The notes under the pieces: generated by a model
What the model saw: the letters and a program-made list of their open reading frames with translations, nothing else
What the model was told of the DNA's origin: nothing
The model's database searches: none
Source of the DNA: an uncultured Gammaproteobacteria bacterium
GTDB lineage: Bacteria; Pseudomonadota; Gammaproteobacteria; Eutrophobiales; Eutrophobiaceae
Direction: 5' to 3'
Length of the DNA stretch: 64,000 bases
Assembly: GCA_958295485.1 (NCBI GenBank)
Contig: OY282354.1
Location: 1,054,001-1,118,000, forward strand
In this document: positions 42,557 to 50,646 of the stretch, one piece after another
Layout of the letters: every line of letters begins with the position of its first letter
Numbering within the stretch: the stretch's first letter is position 1
Program-made: the position numbers and the translations under genes

Positions 42557-44326
42557 ATGCAGCCTGCAACCAGTCAGCGCGACCAGAACGTCCTTTATGA
42601 GCCCGACGAGCGGCCACCGCACGCAATAACCTTCTTAGTAGGTTTTCAGAATGCCGGGGTCGCTATTGCGAGCGTTGCGCTCATGCCGGCTATCGTGGCG
42701 CGGGCCGCGGGCACAGGCGAGCCTTACCTGTCGTGGTCGGTCTTCGCGGCGCTTATCGTGTGCGGGTTGACCACGATGCTGCAAGCCGTGCGCATCGGGC
42801 GCATCGGCGCCGGATATATCCTCCTGATGGGGGCCTCCGGCGCCTTTGTCGCAGTTTGCGTGACGGCGCTTGTCGAAGGCGGACCGGCAATGCTGGCGAC
42901 CCTGATTGTCATCTCGTCGCTGGCCCAGTTCGCGCTCTCGGCGCATCTTTCCCTGCTGCGGCGGATCATCACGCCAACCGTGGTAGGTACCGTGATCATG
43001 CTGAGCCCCGTGACCGTCATGCCGATCGTTTTCGACACGTTGACAGACGTGCCGGCAGGAACGCCGCCCCTCGCCGCGCCCGCCAGCGCCGCCGTGACCT
43101 TGGTCGTCATGGTGATGCTTGTGCTCCGGGTTTCAGGCGTGTGGCGTCTCTGGGTGCCGGTCATGGGGATCATCGCAGGTTGCCTCGTTGCCTCGTTCTT
43201 TGGCCTTTATGACATCGGGCGCGTGGGCGCAGCCGCCTGGATTGGGGTTCCCACGAGTGGCTGGCCGGGGTTTGACCTCGGGTTTGGCCCCGTTTTCTGG
43301 TCGCTCCTGCCGGCCTTCGTGTTTATGAACCTGGTCATCGCCATCAGGACGATTGGCGACGCTATCGCCATCCAGAAGGTCTCGTGGCGCCGGCCGCGCG
43401 CCCCGGACTTTCAGGTGGTGCAAGGCGCGGTTGCGGCAAACGGCATGGGCAGCCTGCTTTCCGGTTTAGTCAGCACGGTGCCAAGCGCGGTCTACTCCTT
43501 GAGTACTTCCATTACGGAACTCACCGGCGTTGCCGCGCGTGGCGTCGGCGTGTGTATCGGCATCGTGTTTTTGGCGGCGGCCTTCCTGCCCAAGTTATCG
43601 GCGCTCCTGCTGGCGGTCCCGAATCCCGTAGCCGCGGCTTATTTGCTGGTGCTAATGGCGCTGCTCTTCATGTTGGGTGTGGAGATCATCGTCCAGGACG
43701 GCGTGGACTACCGCAAGGCGACGGTGGCGGGGGTTTCGTTCTGGGTCGGGGTGGGATTCCAGCACCAGCTTATTTTCGCGGAATATATCGGCGAAAGGTG
43801 GCTTACGTTGCTCAGCAACGGCATCACAGCCGGTGGCCTCACGGCGGTCCTGCTGACCCTGTTCATCGGATTGACAGCGCCCCGCAGCCGGCGCATTGAG
43901 ACCGCGCTTGCCGTTGCGGACTTGCCGAAGATCAGGGCTTTCCTGGAAGCGTTCGCCGCCCGCCGGGGTTGGAATGTCGCGATGGCGGATCGCCTGTGTC
44001 TGGCAGCTGAGGAAACCCTGCAGATACTCATTCAGCAGGGGGAAGACGAAGCTACGGCGAAAGAGCGACGTTTGCGCCTGGTGGCGCGCAGCGATGGCGC
44101 CAGCGCGGCCAATCTCGAGTTTGTGGCTGCAACCGGTGAAGGGAATATCGAGGATCACATAGCCATCCTCGGGGAACGGGATGTCAACACCCCTCTCGAA
44201 CATGAAATCTCGCTCCGGCTGCTGCGACAGTTCACCTCATCCGTGCGCCACCAGCAATATCACGACTCGGATATTGTGACGATCCGCATTGACGTCCCGC
44301 CGCGGGAGAGAGAAACAACGACGTAA
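42557..44326 (+). CDS. NCS2 (xanthine/uracil permease family) transporter with C-terminal GHKL-like domain (copy 1)
   Basis: This 589-residue protein has an N-terminal part (about 25-440) with 12 or more hydrophobic helices and NCS2 landmarks aligning with UraA: VIAIRTIGDAIAIQ (TM8), then GLLSGLVSTVPSAVYSLSTSITELTGVAARGVG (TM10 region) and VDYRKATVAGVSF. The C-terminal 140 residues are cytosolic and resemble an anti-sigma/GHKL ATPase fold (FAARRGWNVAMADRLCLAAEETLQILI). At the UraA Glu241 position it has Arg264, and the GEN/Glu290 motif reads STS, so nucleobase transport cannot be assumed. It is copy 1 of four tandem paralogues. Confidence 0.8.
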   Translation: MQPATSQRDQNVLYEPDERPPHAITFLVGFQNAGVAIASVALMPAIVARAAGTGEPYLSWSVFAALIVCGLTTMLQAVRIGRIGAGYILLMGASGAFVAVCVTALVEGGPAMLATLIVISSLAQFALSAHLSLLRRIITPTVVGTVIMLSPVTVMPIVFDTLTDVPAGTPPLAAPASAAVTLVVMVMLVLRVSGVWRLWVPVMGIIAGCLVASFFGLYDIGRVGAAAWIGVPTSGWPGFDLGFGPVFWSLLPAFVFMNLVIAIRTIGDAIAIQKVSWRRPRAPDFQVVQGAVAANGMGSLLSGLVSTVPSAVYSLSTSITELTGVAARGVGVCIGIVFLAAAFLPKLSALLLAVPNPVAAAYLLVLMALLFMLGVEIIVQDGVDYRKATVAGVSFWVGVGFQHQLIFAEYIGERWLTLLSNGITAGGLTAVLLTLFIGLTAPRSRRIETALAVADLPKIRAFLEAFAARRGWNVAMADRLCLAAEETLQILIQQGEDEATAKERRLRLVARSDGASAANLEFVAATGEGNIEDHIAILGERDVNTPLEHEISLRLLRQFTSSVRHQQYHDSDIVTIRIDVPPRERETTT

Positions 44327-44393
44327 CATCTTCGGTTCCGGCAAAATCAGGGCCGGCCCTTTCAAAACAGCCCCCAAACCCTCTTTCGACGAA

Positions 44394-44438
44394 CAGCGGG
44401 AACTTCACACTTCAAACTTCACCCAGCAGTTCCCGCTG
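44394..44438. repeat. Inverted repeat in the inter-permease region
   Basis: CAGCGGGAACT (44394-44404) and AGTTCCCGCTG (44428-44438) form a perfect 11-bp stem with a 23-nt loop, after permease copy 1 and before the ferredoxin remnant. It may be a terminator-like hairpin (no U-tract) or an element end. Confidence 0.6.
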
Positions 44439-44452
44439 CCAGTGGGGACTAT

Positions 44453-44813
44453 TTGGTATTTCCCTGTGGATTCAGGTATGATCGCGCAAATGTTAGAGGT
44501 GAAGGCAGCAGGCGCCGGCGATACCTGTACCGTCGATGTATGGGGTCTCCATTGCCAATGCTCTGGGCGAGCGCGGGATAATCATTCCCGCGTCATGTAG
44601 GGGATATGCGGCGCCTGTCTGACAAAGGTCCTGGAAGGCGAACCGGACGCATCATAAATCAAAGACCTGACCCCATCATACGTGGCAAAGATCCTGGAAG
44701 GCAAACCGGAGTATAATGATATGTTTCTTACGGATGAAGAAAGAGCGGCCAACGACCAGATAACCCTGTGCTGTTCCCGGGCCAAAAGCGAATTATTGGT
44801 CCCGGATATATAG
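44453..44813 (+). pseudogene. Decayed [2Fe-2S] ferredoxin gene (array unit 2)
   Basis: Aligned with the intact gene (48555-48830), this copy has an extra base near 44540 (GTCGATGTATGG vs GTCGAGGATGG), a 5-base deletion that destroys the first cysteine motif (TGTAGGGG vs TGTGAACAGGGG), and an insertion of about 60 bp near 44648-44690 that contains the 27-bp dispersed repeat and a partial duplication (GGCAAAGATCCTGGAAGGCA). The 3' end is intact. It cannot encode a cluster-binding protein. Confidence 0.9.
44650..44676. repeat. 27-bp dispersed repeat, copy B
   Basis: Identical to 37894-37920. Here it lies within the insertion in the decayed ferredoxin gene, showing it entered that gene. Confidence 0.75.
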
Positions 44814-44820
44814 AATCAAC

Positions 44821-46590
44821 ATGCAGCCTGCAACCGGTCACCGCGACGAGCACGTCCTCTATGAACCCGACGATCGGCCACCGCGCGCAGTAACCCTCTT
44901 ACTGGGTTTTCAGGCTGCCGCCGTCACTATTTCAACCATTGTGCTCATGCCGGCTATCGTGGCGCGGGCCGCGGGCGCAGGCGATCCTTACCTGTCGTGG
45001 TCGGTCTTCGCGGCGCTTATCGTCAGCGGGTTGACCACGATGCTGCAAGCCGCGCGCATCGGGCGCATCGGCGCCGGGTATATCTTCCTGATGGGGACCT
45101 CCAGCGCCTTTATCGCGGTTTGCGCGACAGCGCTTGTCGAGGGTGGACCGGCAATGTTGGCGACCCTGATTGTCGTCTCGTCGTTGATCCAGTTCACGCT
45201 CTCAAGGCATCTTTCCCTGCTGCGGCGGATCATCACGCCAACCGTGGCGGGTACCGTGATCATGTTGATCGCCGTGACCGTCATGCCGATCGTCTTCGAT
45301 AAGTTGACAGACGTGCCGGCAGGAACGCCGACCCTTGCCGCGCCCGCCAGCGCCGGCGCGACCTTGATCGTCATGGTGATGCTTGTGCTCCGGGTTTCCG
45401 GCATGTGGCGTCTCTGGGTGCCGCTCATGGGGATCGTCGCGGGTTGCCTCGTTGCCTCGTTCTATGGCCTTTATGACGTCCGGCGCGTGGTCGCAGCCGC
45501 CTGGATTGGGGTTCCCACGGGCGGTTGGCCGGGGTTTGACCTCGGGTTTGGTCCCGTTTTCTGGTCGCTCCTGCCAGCCTTCGTGCTTGTGACCCTGGTC
45601 ACCGCCATCAAGACGATTGGCGACGCTGTCGCCATCCAGAGAATCTCGTGGCGCCGGCCGCGCGCCCCGGACTTTCGGGTGGTGCAAGGCGCGGTTGCGG
45701 CAGCCAGCGTGGGCAACCTGCTTTCCGGTTTAGTCAGCACGGTGCCGAACATAGCCTACTCTACGGGTATTTCCATCGCGGAACTCACCGGCGTTGCCGC
45801 GCGCCGCGTCGGCGTATGCGTCGGCATCGTATTTTTGGCGGCGGCCTTCCTGCCCAAGTTGTTGGCGCTCCTGCTGGCGGTCCCGAATCCTGTCGTCGCG
45901 GCTTATTTGCTGGCGCTATTGTCGCTGCTCTTCGTGTTGGGTATGCGGATCATCGTCCAGGACGGCGTGGACTACCGCAAGGCGACGGTGGTGGGGGTTT
46001 CATTCTGGACCGGGGTGGGATTCCAGAACCAGCTTATCTTCGCGGAATATATCGATGAAAGGTGGCTTATGTTGCTCGGCAACGGCATCACAGCCGGTGG
46101 TCTCACGGCGGTCCTGCTGACCCTGTTCATCGAATTGACGGCGCCCCGCAGCCGACGCATTGAGACCGCGCTTGCCGTTGCGGACTTGCCGAAGATCAGG
46201 GCTTTCCTGGAAGCGTTCGCCGCCCGCCGGGGTTGGAATGTCGCGATGGCGGATCGCCTGTGTCTGGCGGCTGAGGAAACCCTGCAGATACTCATTCAGC
46301 AAGGGGAGGACGAAGCTGCGGAGAAAAGGCGACGTTTGCGCTTGGTAGCGCGCAGCGATGGCGCCAGCGCGGCCAATCTCGAGTTTGTGGCTGCAACCGG
46401 TGAAGGGAATATCGAGGATCACATGGCCATCCTCGCGGAACGGGACGTCACCGCCCCTCTCGAACATGAAATCTCGCTCCGGCTGCTGCGACAGTTCGCC
46501 TCATCCGTGCGCCACCAGCAATATCACGACTCGGATATTGTGACGATCCGCATTGACGTCCCGCCGCGGGAGAGAGAAACAACGGCGTAA
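44821..46590 (+). CDS. NCS2-type permease with GHKL-like domain (copy 2)
   Basis: This 589-residue paralogue of copy 1 starts with the same MQPATGHRD leader. The membrane part differs from copy 1 mainly in TM1 (LLGFQAAAVTISTIVLMPAI) and the TM10 loop (STVPNIAYSTGISIAELTG). The C-terminal domain is almost unchanged (MADRLCLAAEETLQILIQQGEDEA). The UraA Glu241 position is Lys264. Like the other copies it has no obvious ribosome-binding site but follows the ferredoxin stop by 7 bp, so translation is likely coupled to the upstream ferredoxin frame in the intact unit; here the ferredoxin copy is decayed. Confidence 0.8.
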   Translation: MQPATGHRDEHVLYEPDDRPPRAVTLLLGFQAAAVTISTIVLMPAIVARAAGAGDPYLSWSVFAALIVSGLTTMLQAARIGRIGAGYIFLMGTSSAFIAVCATALVEGGPAMLATLIVVSSLIQFTLSRHLSLLRRIITPTVAGTVIMLIAVTVMPIVFDKLTDVPAGTPTLAAPASAGATLIVMVMLVLRVSGMWRLWVPLMGIVAGCLVASFYGLYDVRRVVAAAWIGVPTGGWPGFDLGFGPVFWSLLPAFVLVTLVTAIKTIGDAVAIQRISWRRPRAPDFRVVQGAVAAASVGNLLSGLVSTVPNIAYSTGISIAELTGVAARRVGVCVGIVFLAAAFLPKLLALLLAVPNPVVAAYLLALLSLLFVLGMRIIVQDGVDYRKATVVGVSFWTGVGFQNQLIFAEYIDERWLMLLGNGITAGGLTAVLLTLFIELTAPRSRRIETALAVADLPKIRAFLEAFAARRGWNVAMADRLCLAAEETLQILIQQGEDEAAEKRRRLRLVARSDGASAANLEFVAATGEGNIEDHMAILAERDVTAPLEHEISLRLLRQFASSVRHQQYHDSDIVTIRIDVPPRERETTA

Positions 46591-46610
46591 CATCTTCGGG
46601 TCTGGTAAAA

Positions 46611-46709
46611 AATGATATGCTTCTTACGGATGAAGAAAGAGCGGCCAACGATCAAATGACCCTGCGCTGTTCCCGGGCCAAAAGCGAATTATTAGTCCTG
46701 GATATATAG
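46611..46709 (+). pseudogene. 3' fragment of a ferredoxin gene (array unit 3)
   Basis: The sequence equivalent to NDMLLTDEERAANDQMTLRCSRAKSELLVLDI is retained up to the stop at 46707-46709, but the N-terminal two-thirds, with three of the four cluster cysteines, is missing. It begins immediately after the tail of permease copy 2. Confidence 0.9.
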
Positions 46710-46716
46710 AATCTCC

Positions 46717-48495
46717 ATGCAGCCTGCAACCGGTCACCGCGACCAGTACGTCCTTTATGAGCCCGACGAGCGGCCACCGCGCGCAGTAACCATCCTACTG
46801 GGTTTTCAGGCTGCCACAGTCACTATTTCAACCATTGTGCTCATGCCGGCTATTGTGGCGCGGGCCGCGGGCGCGGGCGAGACTTACCTGTCGTGGTCGG
46901 TCTTCGCGGCGCTTATCGTGAGCGGGTTGACTACGATGCTGCAAGCCACGCACATCGGGCACGTCGGGCGCATCGGCGCTGGATATATCCTCGTGATGGG
47001 GGCCTCCGGCGCCTTTATCGCGGTTTGCGTGACGGCGCTTGTCGAAGGCGGGCCGGCAATGTTGGCGACCCTGATTGTCGTCTCGTCGTTGATCCAGTTC
47101 GCGCTCTCGGCGCATCTCTCCCTGCTGCGGCGGATCATCACACCAACCGTGACGGGTACCGTGATCATGCTGAGCGCCGTGACTGTCATGCCGATCGTCT
47201 TCGATAAGTTGACAGACGTGCCGGCAGGAACGCCGCCCCTCGCCGCGCCGGCCAGCGCCGCCGCGACCTTGGTCGTCATCGTGATGCTTGTGCTCCGGGT
47301 TTCCGGCGTGTGGCGTCTCCGGGTGCCGCTCATGGGGATCGTCGCGGGTTGCCTCGTTGCCTCGTTCTTTGGGCTTTATGACGTCCGGCGCGTGGGCGCA
47401 GCCGCCTGGATTGGGGTTCCCACGGGCGGCTGGCCGGGATTTGACCTCGGGTCTGGTCCCGTTTTCTGGTCGCTCCTGCCGGCCTTCGTGCTTGTAACCC
47501 TGGTCACCGCCATCAAGACGATTGGCGACGCTGTCGCCATCCAGAGGGTCTCGTGGCGCAAGCCGCGCGCCCCGGACTTTCGGGTGGTGCAAGGCGCGGT
47601 TGCGGCAGCCAGCGTGGGCAACCTGCTTTCCGGTTTAGTCAGTACAGTGCCGAACATAGCCTACTCCGCGGGTACTTCCATCACGGAACTCACCGGCGTT
47701 GCCGCGCGCCGCGTCGGCGTATGTATCGGCATCGTGTTTTTGGCGGCGGCCTTCCTGCCCAAGTTGTCGGCGCTCCTGCTGGCGGTCCCGAATCCCGTAG
47801 TCGCGGCCTATTTGCTGGTGCTAATGTCGCTGCTTTTGATATTGGGTATGCGGATCATCGTCCAGGACGGCGTGGACTACCGCAAGGCGACGGTGGTGGG
47901 GGTTTCGTTCTGGGTCGGGGTGGGATTCCAGAACCAGCTCATCTTTGCGGAATATATCGGCGAAAGGTGGCTTGTGTTGCTCGGCAACGGCATCACAGCC
48001 GGTGGCCTCACGGCGATCCTGCTGACCCTGTTCATCGAATTGACGGCGCCCCGTAGCCAGCGCATCGAGACCGCGCTTGCGGTCGCGGACTTGCCGAAGA
48101 TCAGGGCTTTCCTGGAAGCGTTCGCCGCCCGCCGGGGTTGGAATGTCGCGATGGCGGATCGCCTGTGTCTGGCGGCTGAGGAAACCCTGCAGATACTCAT
48201 TCAGCAAGGGGAGGACGAAGCTACGGCCAAAGGGCGGCGTTTGCGCCTGGTGGCGCGCAGCGATGGCGCCAGCGCGGCCAATCTCGAGTTCGTGGCTGCA
48301 ACCAGTGAAGGGAATATCGAGGATCACATGGCTATCCTAGCGGAACGGGACGTCACCGCCCCCCTCGAACATGAAATCTCGCTCCGGTTGCTGCGACAGT
48401 TCACTTCATCCGTGCGCCACCAGCAATATCACGACTCGGATATTGTGACGATCCGCATTGACGTCCTGCCGCGGGAGAGAGAAACAACGGCGTAA
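46717..48495 (+). CDS. NCS2-type permease with GHKL-like domain (copy 3)
   Basis: This 592-residue copy is very close to copy 2 but has a 3-residue insertion from a 9-bp tandem duplication (ATHIGHVGRIGAGYI vs ARIGRIGAGYI). TM10 reads STVPNIAYSAGTSITELTG, and Lys267 replaces the UraA Glu241 residue. The C-terminal domain is again nearly identical to the other copies. It is followed by the only intact ferredoxin gene of the array. Confidence 0.8.
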   Translation: MQPATGHRDQYVLYEPDERPPRAVTILLGFQAATVTISTIVLMPAIVARAAGAGETYLSWSVFAALIVSGLTTMLQATHIGHVGRIGAGYILVMGASGAFIAVCVTALVEGGPAMLATLIVVSSLIQFALSAHLSLLRRIITPTVTGTVIMLSAVTVMPIVFDKLTDVPAGTPPLAAPASAAATLVVIVMLVLRVSGVWRLRVPLMGIVAGCLVASFFGLYDVRRVGAAAWIGVPTGGWPGFDLGSGPVFWSLLPAFVLVTLVTAIKTIGDAVAIQRVSWRKPRAPDFRVVQGAVAAASVGNLLSGLVSTVPNIAYSAGTSITELTGVAARRVGVCIGIVFLAAAFLPKLSALLLAVPNPVVAAYLLVLMSLLLILGMRIIVQDGVDYRKATVVGVSFWVGVGFQNQLIFAEYIGERWLVLLGNGITAGGLTAILLTLFIELTAPRSQRIETALAVADLPKIRAFLEAFAARRGWNVAMADRLCLAAEETLQILIQQGEDEATAKGRRLRLVARSDGASAANLEFVAATSEGNIEDHMAILAERDVTAPLEHEISLRLLRQFTSSVRHQQYHDSDIVTIRIDVLPRERETTA

Positions 48496-48554
48496 CATCT
48501 TCGGGTCCGGTAAAGCGTCATGTGAACACTTGGTATTTCCCCGTGGATTCAGGT

Positions 48555-48830
48555 ATGATCGCGCAAATGTTCAAGGTGAAGACAGCAAGCACCGGCGATA
48601 CCTATACCGTCGAGGATGGGGTCTCCATTGTCAATGCCCTGGGCGAGCACGGGATAATCATTCCCGTGTCATGTGAACAGGGGATATGCGGTACCTGTCT
48701 GACAAAGGTCCTGGAAGGCGAACCGGAGCATAATGATATGTTTCTTACGGATGAAGAAAGAGCGGCCAACGATCAAATGACCCTGTGCTGTTCCCGGGCC
48801 AAAAGCGAATTATTGGTCCTGGATATATAG
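48555..48830 (+). CDS. [2Fe-2S] plant-type ferredoxin (PDR/VanB C-terminal-domain-like)
   Basis: This small ferredoxin of about 91 residues has all four cluster cysteines: SCEQGICGTCLTKVLEGEP (three Cys) and MTLCCSRA (the fourth). It resembles the C-terminal ferredoxin domain of phthalate dioxygenase/vanillate demethylase reductases but lacks the flavin and NADH domains. That makes it a stand-alone electron carrier, plausibly for the Rieske oxygenase at 39807, with the reductase elsewhere. Start is uncertain: ATG 48555 or 48567, neither with a good ribosome-binding site. It ends 7 bp before permease copy 4. Confidence 0.85.
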   Translation: MIAQMFKVKTASTGDTYTVEDGVSIVNALGEHGIIIPVSCEQGICGTCLTKVLEGEPEHNDMFLTDEERAANDQMTLCCSRAKSELLVLDI

Positions 48831-48837
48831 AATCAAC

Positions 48838-50595
48838 ATGCAGCCTGCAACCAGTCAACGCAACCAGTACATCCTTTATGAGCCCGCCGAGCGGCCGCCA
48901 CGCGCAGTAACCCTCTTTGTGGGTTTTCAGACTGCCTCGCTCACTATTGCAGGCATTGTGCTTACGCCGGCTATCGTGGCGCGGGCTGCGGGCACAGGCG
49001 AGACTTACCTGTCGTGGGCGGTCTTCGCGGCGCTTATCGTCAGCGGGTTGACCACGATGCTGCAAGCCGCGCGCATCGGGCGTTTCGGCGCCGGGTATAT
49101 CCTCCTGATGGGAACCTCCGGCGCCTTTATCGCAGTTTGCGTGACGGCGCTTGTCGAAGGCGGACCGGCAATGTTGGCGACCCTGATTGTCGTCTCGTCG
49201 CTGATCCAGTTCGCGCTCTCGAGGCATCTTTCCCTGCTGCGGCGGATCATCACGCCAACCGTGGCGGGTACCGTGATCATGTTGATCGCCGTGACCGTCA
49301 TGCCGATCATCTTCGACATGTTGACAGACGTGCCGGCAGGAACGCCGACCCTCGCCGCGCCCGCCAGCGCCGGCGCGACCTTGGTCGTCACCGTGATGCT
49401 TGTGCTCCGGGTTTCTGGCATGTGGCGTCTCTGGGTGCCGGTCATAGGGATCACCGCGGGCTGCATCGTTGCCTCGTTCTTTGGCCTTTATGACGTCCAG
49501 CGCGTGGACGCAGCCGCCTGGATTGGGGTTCCCACGGGTGGTTGGCCGGGGTTTGACCTCGGGTTTGGCCCCGTTTTCTGGTCGCTCCTGCCGGCCTTCG
49601 TGTTTGTGACCCTGGTCGGCGCCATCGAGACGATTGGCGACGCTGTCGCTGTCCAGAAGATCTCGTGGCGCAAGCCGCGCGCCCCGGACTTTCGGGTGGT
49701 GCAAGGCGCGGTTGCGGCAGACGGCATGGGCAACCTGCTTTCCGGTTTTGCCGGCACGATGCCGAACACGACCTACTCATCGAGTATTGCCATCACGGAA
49801 ATCACCGGCGTTGCCGCGCGTGGCGTCGGCGTGTGTATCGGCATCGTATTTTTGGTGGTGGCCTTCCTGCCCAAGTTGTCGGCGGTCCTGCTGGCGATCC
49901 CGAATCCCGTAGTCGCGGCTTATTTGCTGGTGCTAATAGCGCTACTCTTCGTGTTGGGTATGCGGATCATCGTCCAGGACGGCGTGGACTACCGCAAGGC
50001 GACGGTGGCGGGGGTTTCGTTCTGGATCGGGGTGGGATTCCAGAACCAGCTCATCTTCGCGGAATATATCGACGAAAGGTGGCTTGCGTTGCTCAGCAAC
50101 GGCATGACATCCGGTGGCCTCACGGCGGTCCTGCTGACCCTGTTCATCGAATTGACGGCGCCCCGCAGCCAGCGCATTGAGACTGCGCTTGCGGTCGCGG
50201 ACTTGCCGAAGATCAGGGCTTTCCTGGAAGCGTTCGCCGCCCGCCGGGGCTGGAATGTCGCGATGGCGGATCGTTTGTGTCTGGCAGCTGAGGAAACCAT
50301 GCAGATACTCATTCAGCAAGGGGAAGATGAAACTGCGGAGAAAAGGCGGCGTTTGCGCCTGGTGGCGCGTAGCGATGGCGCCAGCGCGGCCAATCTCGAG
50401 TTCGTGGCTGCAACCGGTGAAGGGAATATTGAGGATCACATGGCCATCCTCGCGGAACGGGACGTCACCGCCCCTCTCGAACATGAAATCTCGCTCCGGC
50501 TGTTGCGACAGTTCACTTCATCCGTGCGGCACCAGCAATATCACAACTCGGATATTGTGACGATCCGCATTGACGTCCCGCCGCGGGAGAGATAA
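48838..50595 (+). CDS. NCS2-type permease with GHKL-like domain (copy 4)
   Basis: This 585-residue protein is the most family-like copy: TM8 reads GAIETIGDAVAVQ with Glu264 at the UraA Glu241 position, and TM10 reads GFAGTMPNTTYSSSIAITEITG, close to the canonical GSTPNTTY block. Other copies have Arg or Lys and altered TM10. The stop comes four codons earlier than in the other copies (RER then TAA). The C-terminal domain is as in the others. It is probably the least diverged transporter of the array and the best candidate for a functional nucleobase-type carrier. Confidence 0.82.
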   Translation: MQPATSQRNQYILYEPAERPPRAVTLFVGFQTASLTIAGIVLTPAIVARAAGTGETYLSWAVFAALIVSGLTTMLQAARIGRFGAGYILLMGTSGAFIAVCVTALVEGGPAMLATLIVVSSLIQFALSRHLSLLRRIITPTVAGTVIMLIAVTVMPIIFDMLTDVPAGTPTLAAPASAGATLVVTVMLVLRVSGMWRLWVPVIGITAGCIVASFFGLYDVQRVDAAAWIGVPTGGWPGFDLGFGPVFWSLLPAFVFVTLVGAIETIGDAVAVQKISWRKPRAPDFRVVQGAVAADGMGNLLSGFAGTMPNTTYSSSIAITEITGVAARGVGVCIGIVFLVVAFLPKLSAVLLAIPNPVVAAYLLVLIALLFVLGMRIIVQDGVDYRKATVAGVSFWIGVGFQNQLIFAEYIDERWLALLSNGMTSGGLTAVLLTLFIELTAPRSQRIETALAVADLPKIRAFLEAFAARRGWNVAMADRLCLAAEETMQILIQQGEDETAEKRRRLRLVARSDGASAANLEFVAATGEGNIEDHMAILAERDVTAPLEHEISLRLLRQFTSSVRHQQYHNSDIVTIRIDVPPRER

Positions 50596-50646
50596 ACAAC
50601 GGCGTAACATCTTCGGGTCCGGCAAAATCAAGGGCCGGCCATTTCA

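Larger units (their letters stand above)
42521..50640 (+). repeat. Tandem array of four ferredoxin-permease units
   Basis: Each unit is a ferredoxin 3' part (intact only in unit 4), a 7-bp spacer, a permease gene, and a tail beginning near CGTAACATCTTCGG. Permease copies 1 and 4 share a longer tail (CGGCAAAATCA(A)GGGCCGGCC), while copies 2 and 3 run at once into ferredoxin sequence, which fits expansion by unequal crossing-over. Confidence 0.88.

Noticed and set aside
46828-49704. Long antisense ORFs opposite the permease copies (150-320 codons)
   Set aside because: They are frame shadows of a GC-rich membrane protein, rich in Arg/His/Asp and lacking any domain; they recur only because the sense genes are repeated.
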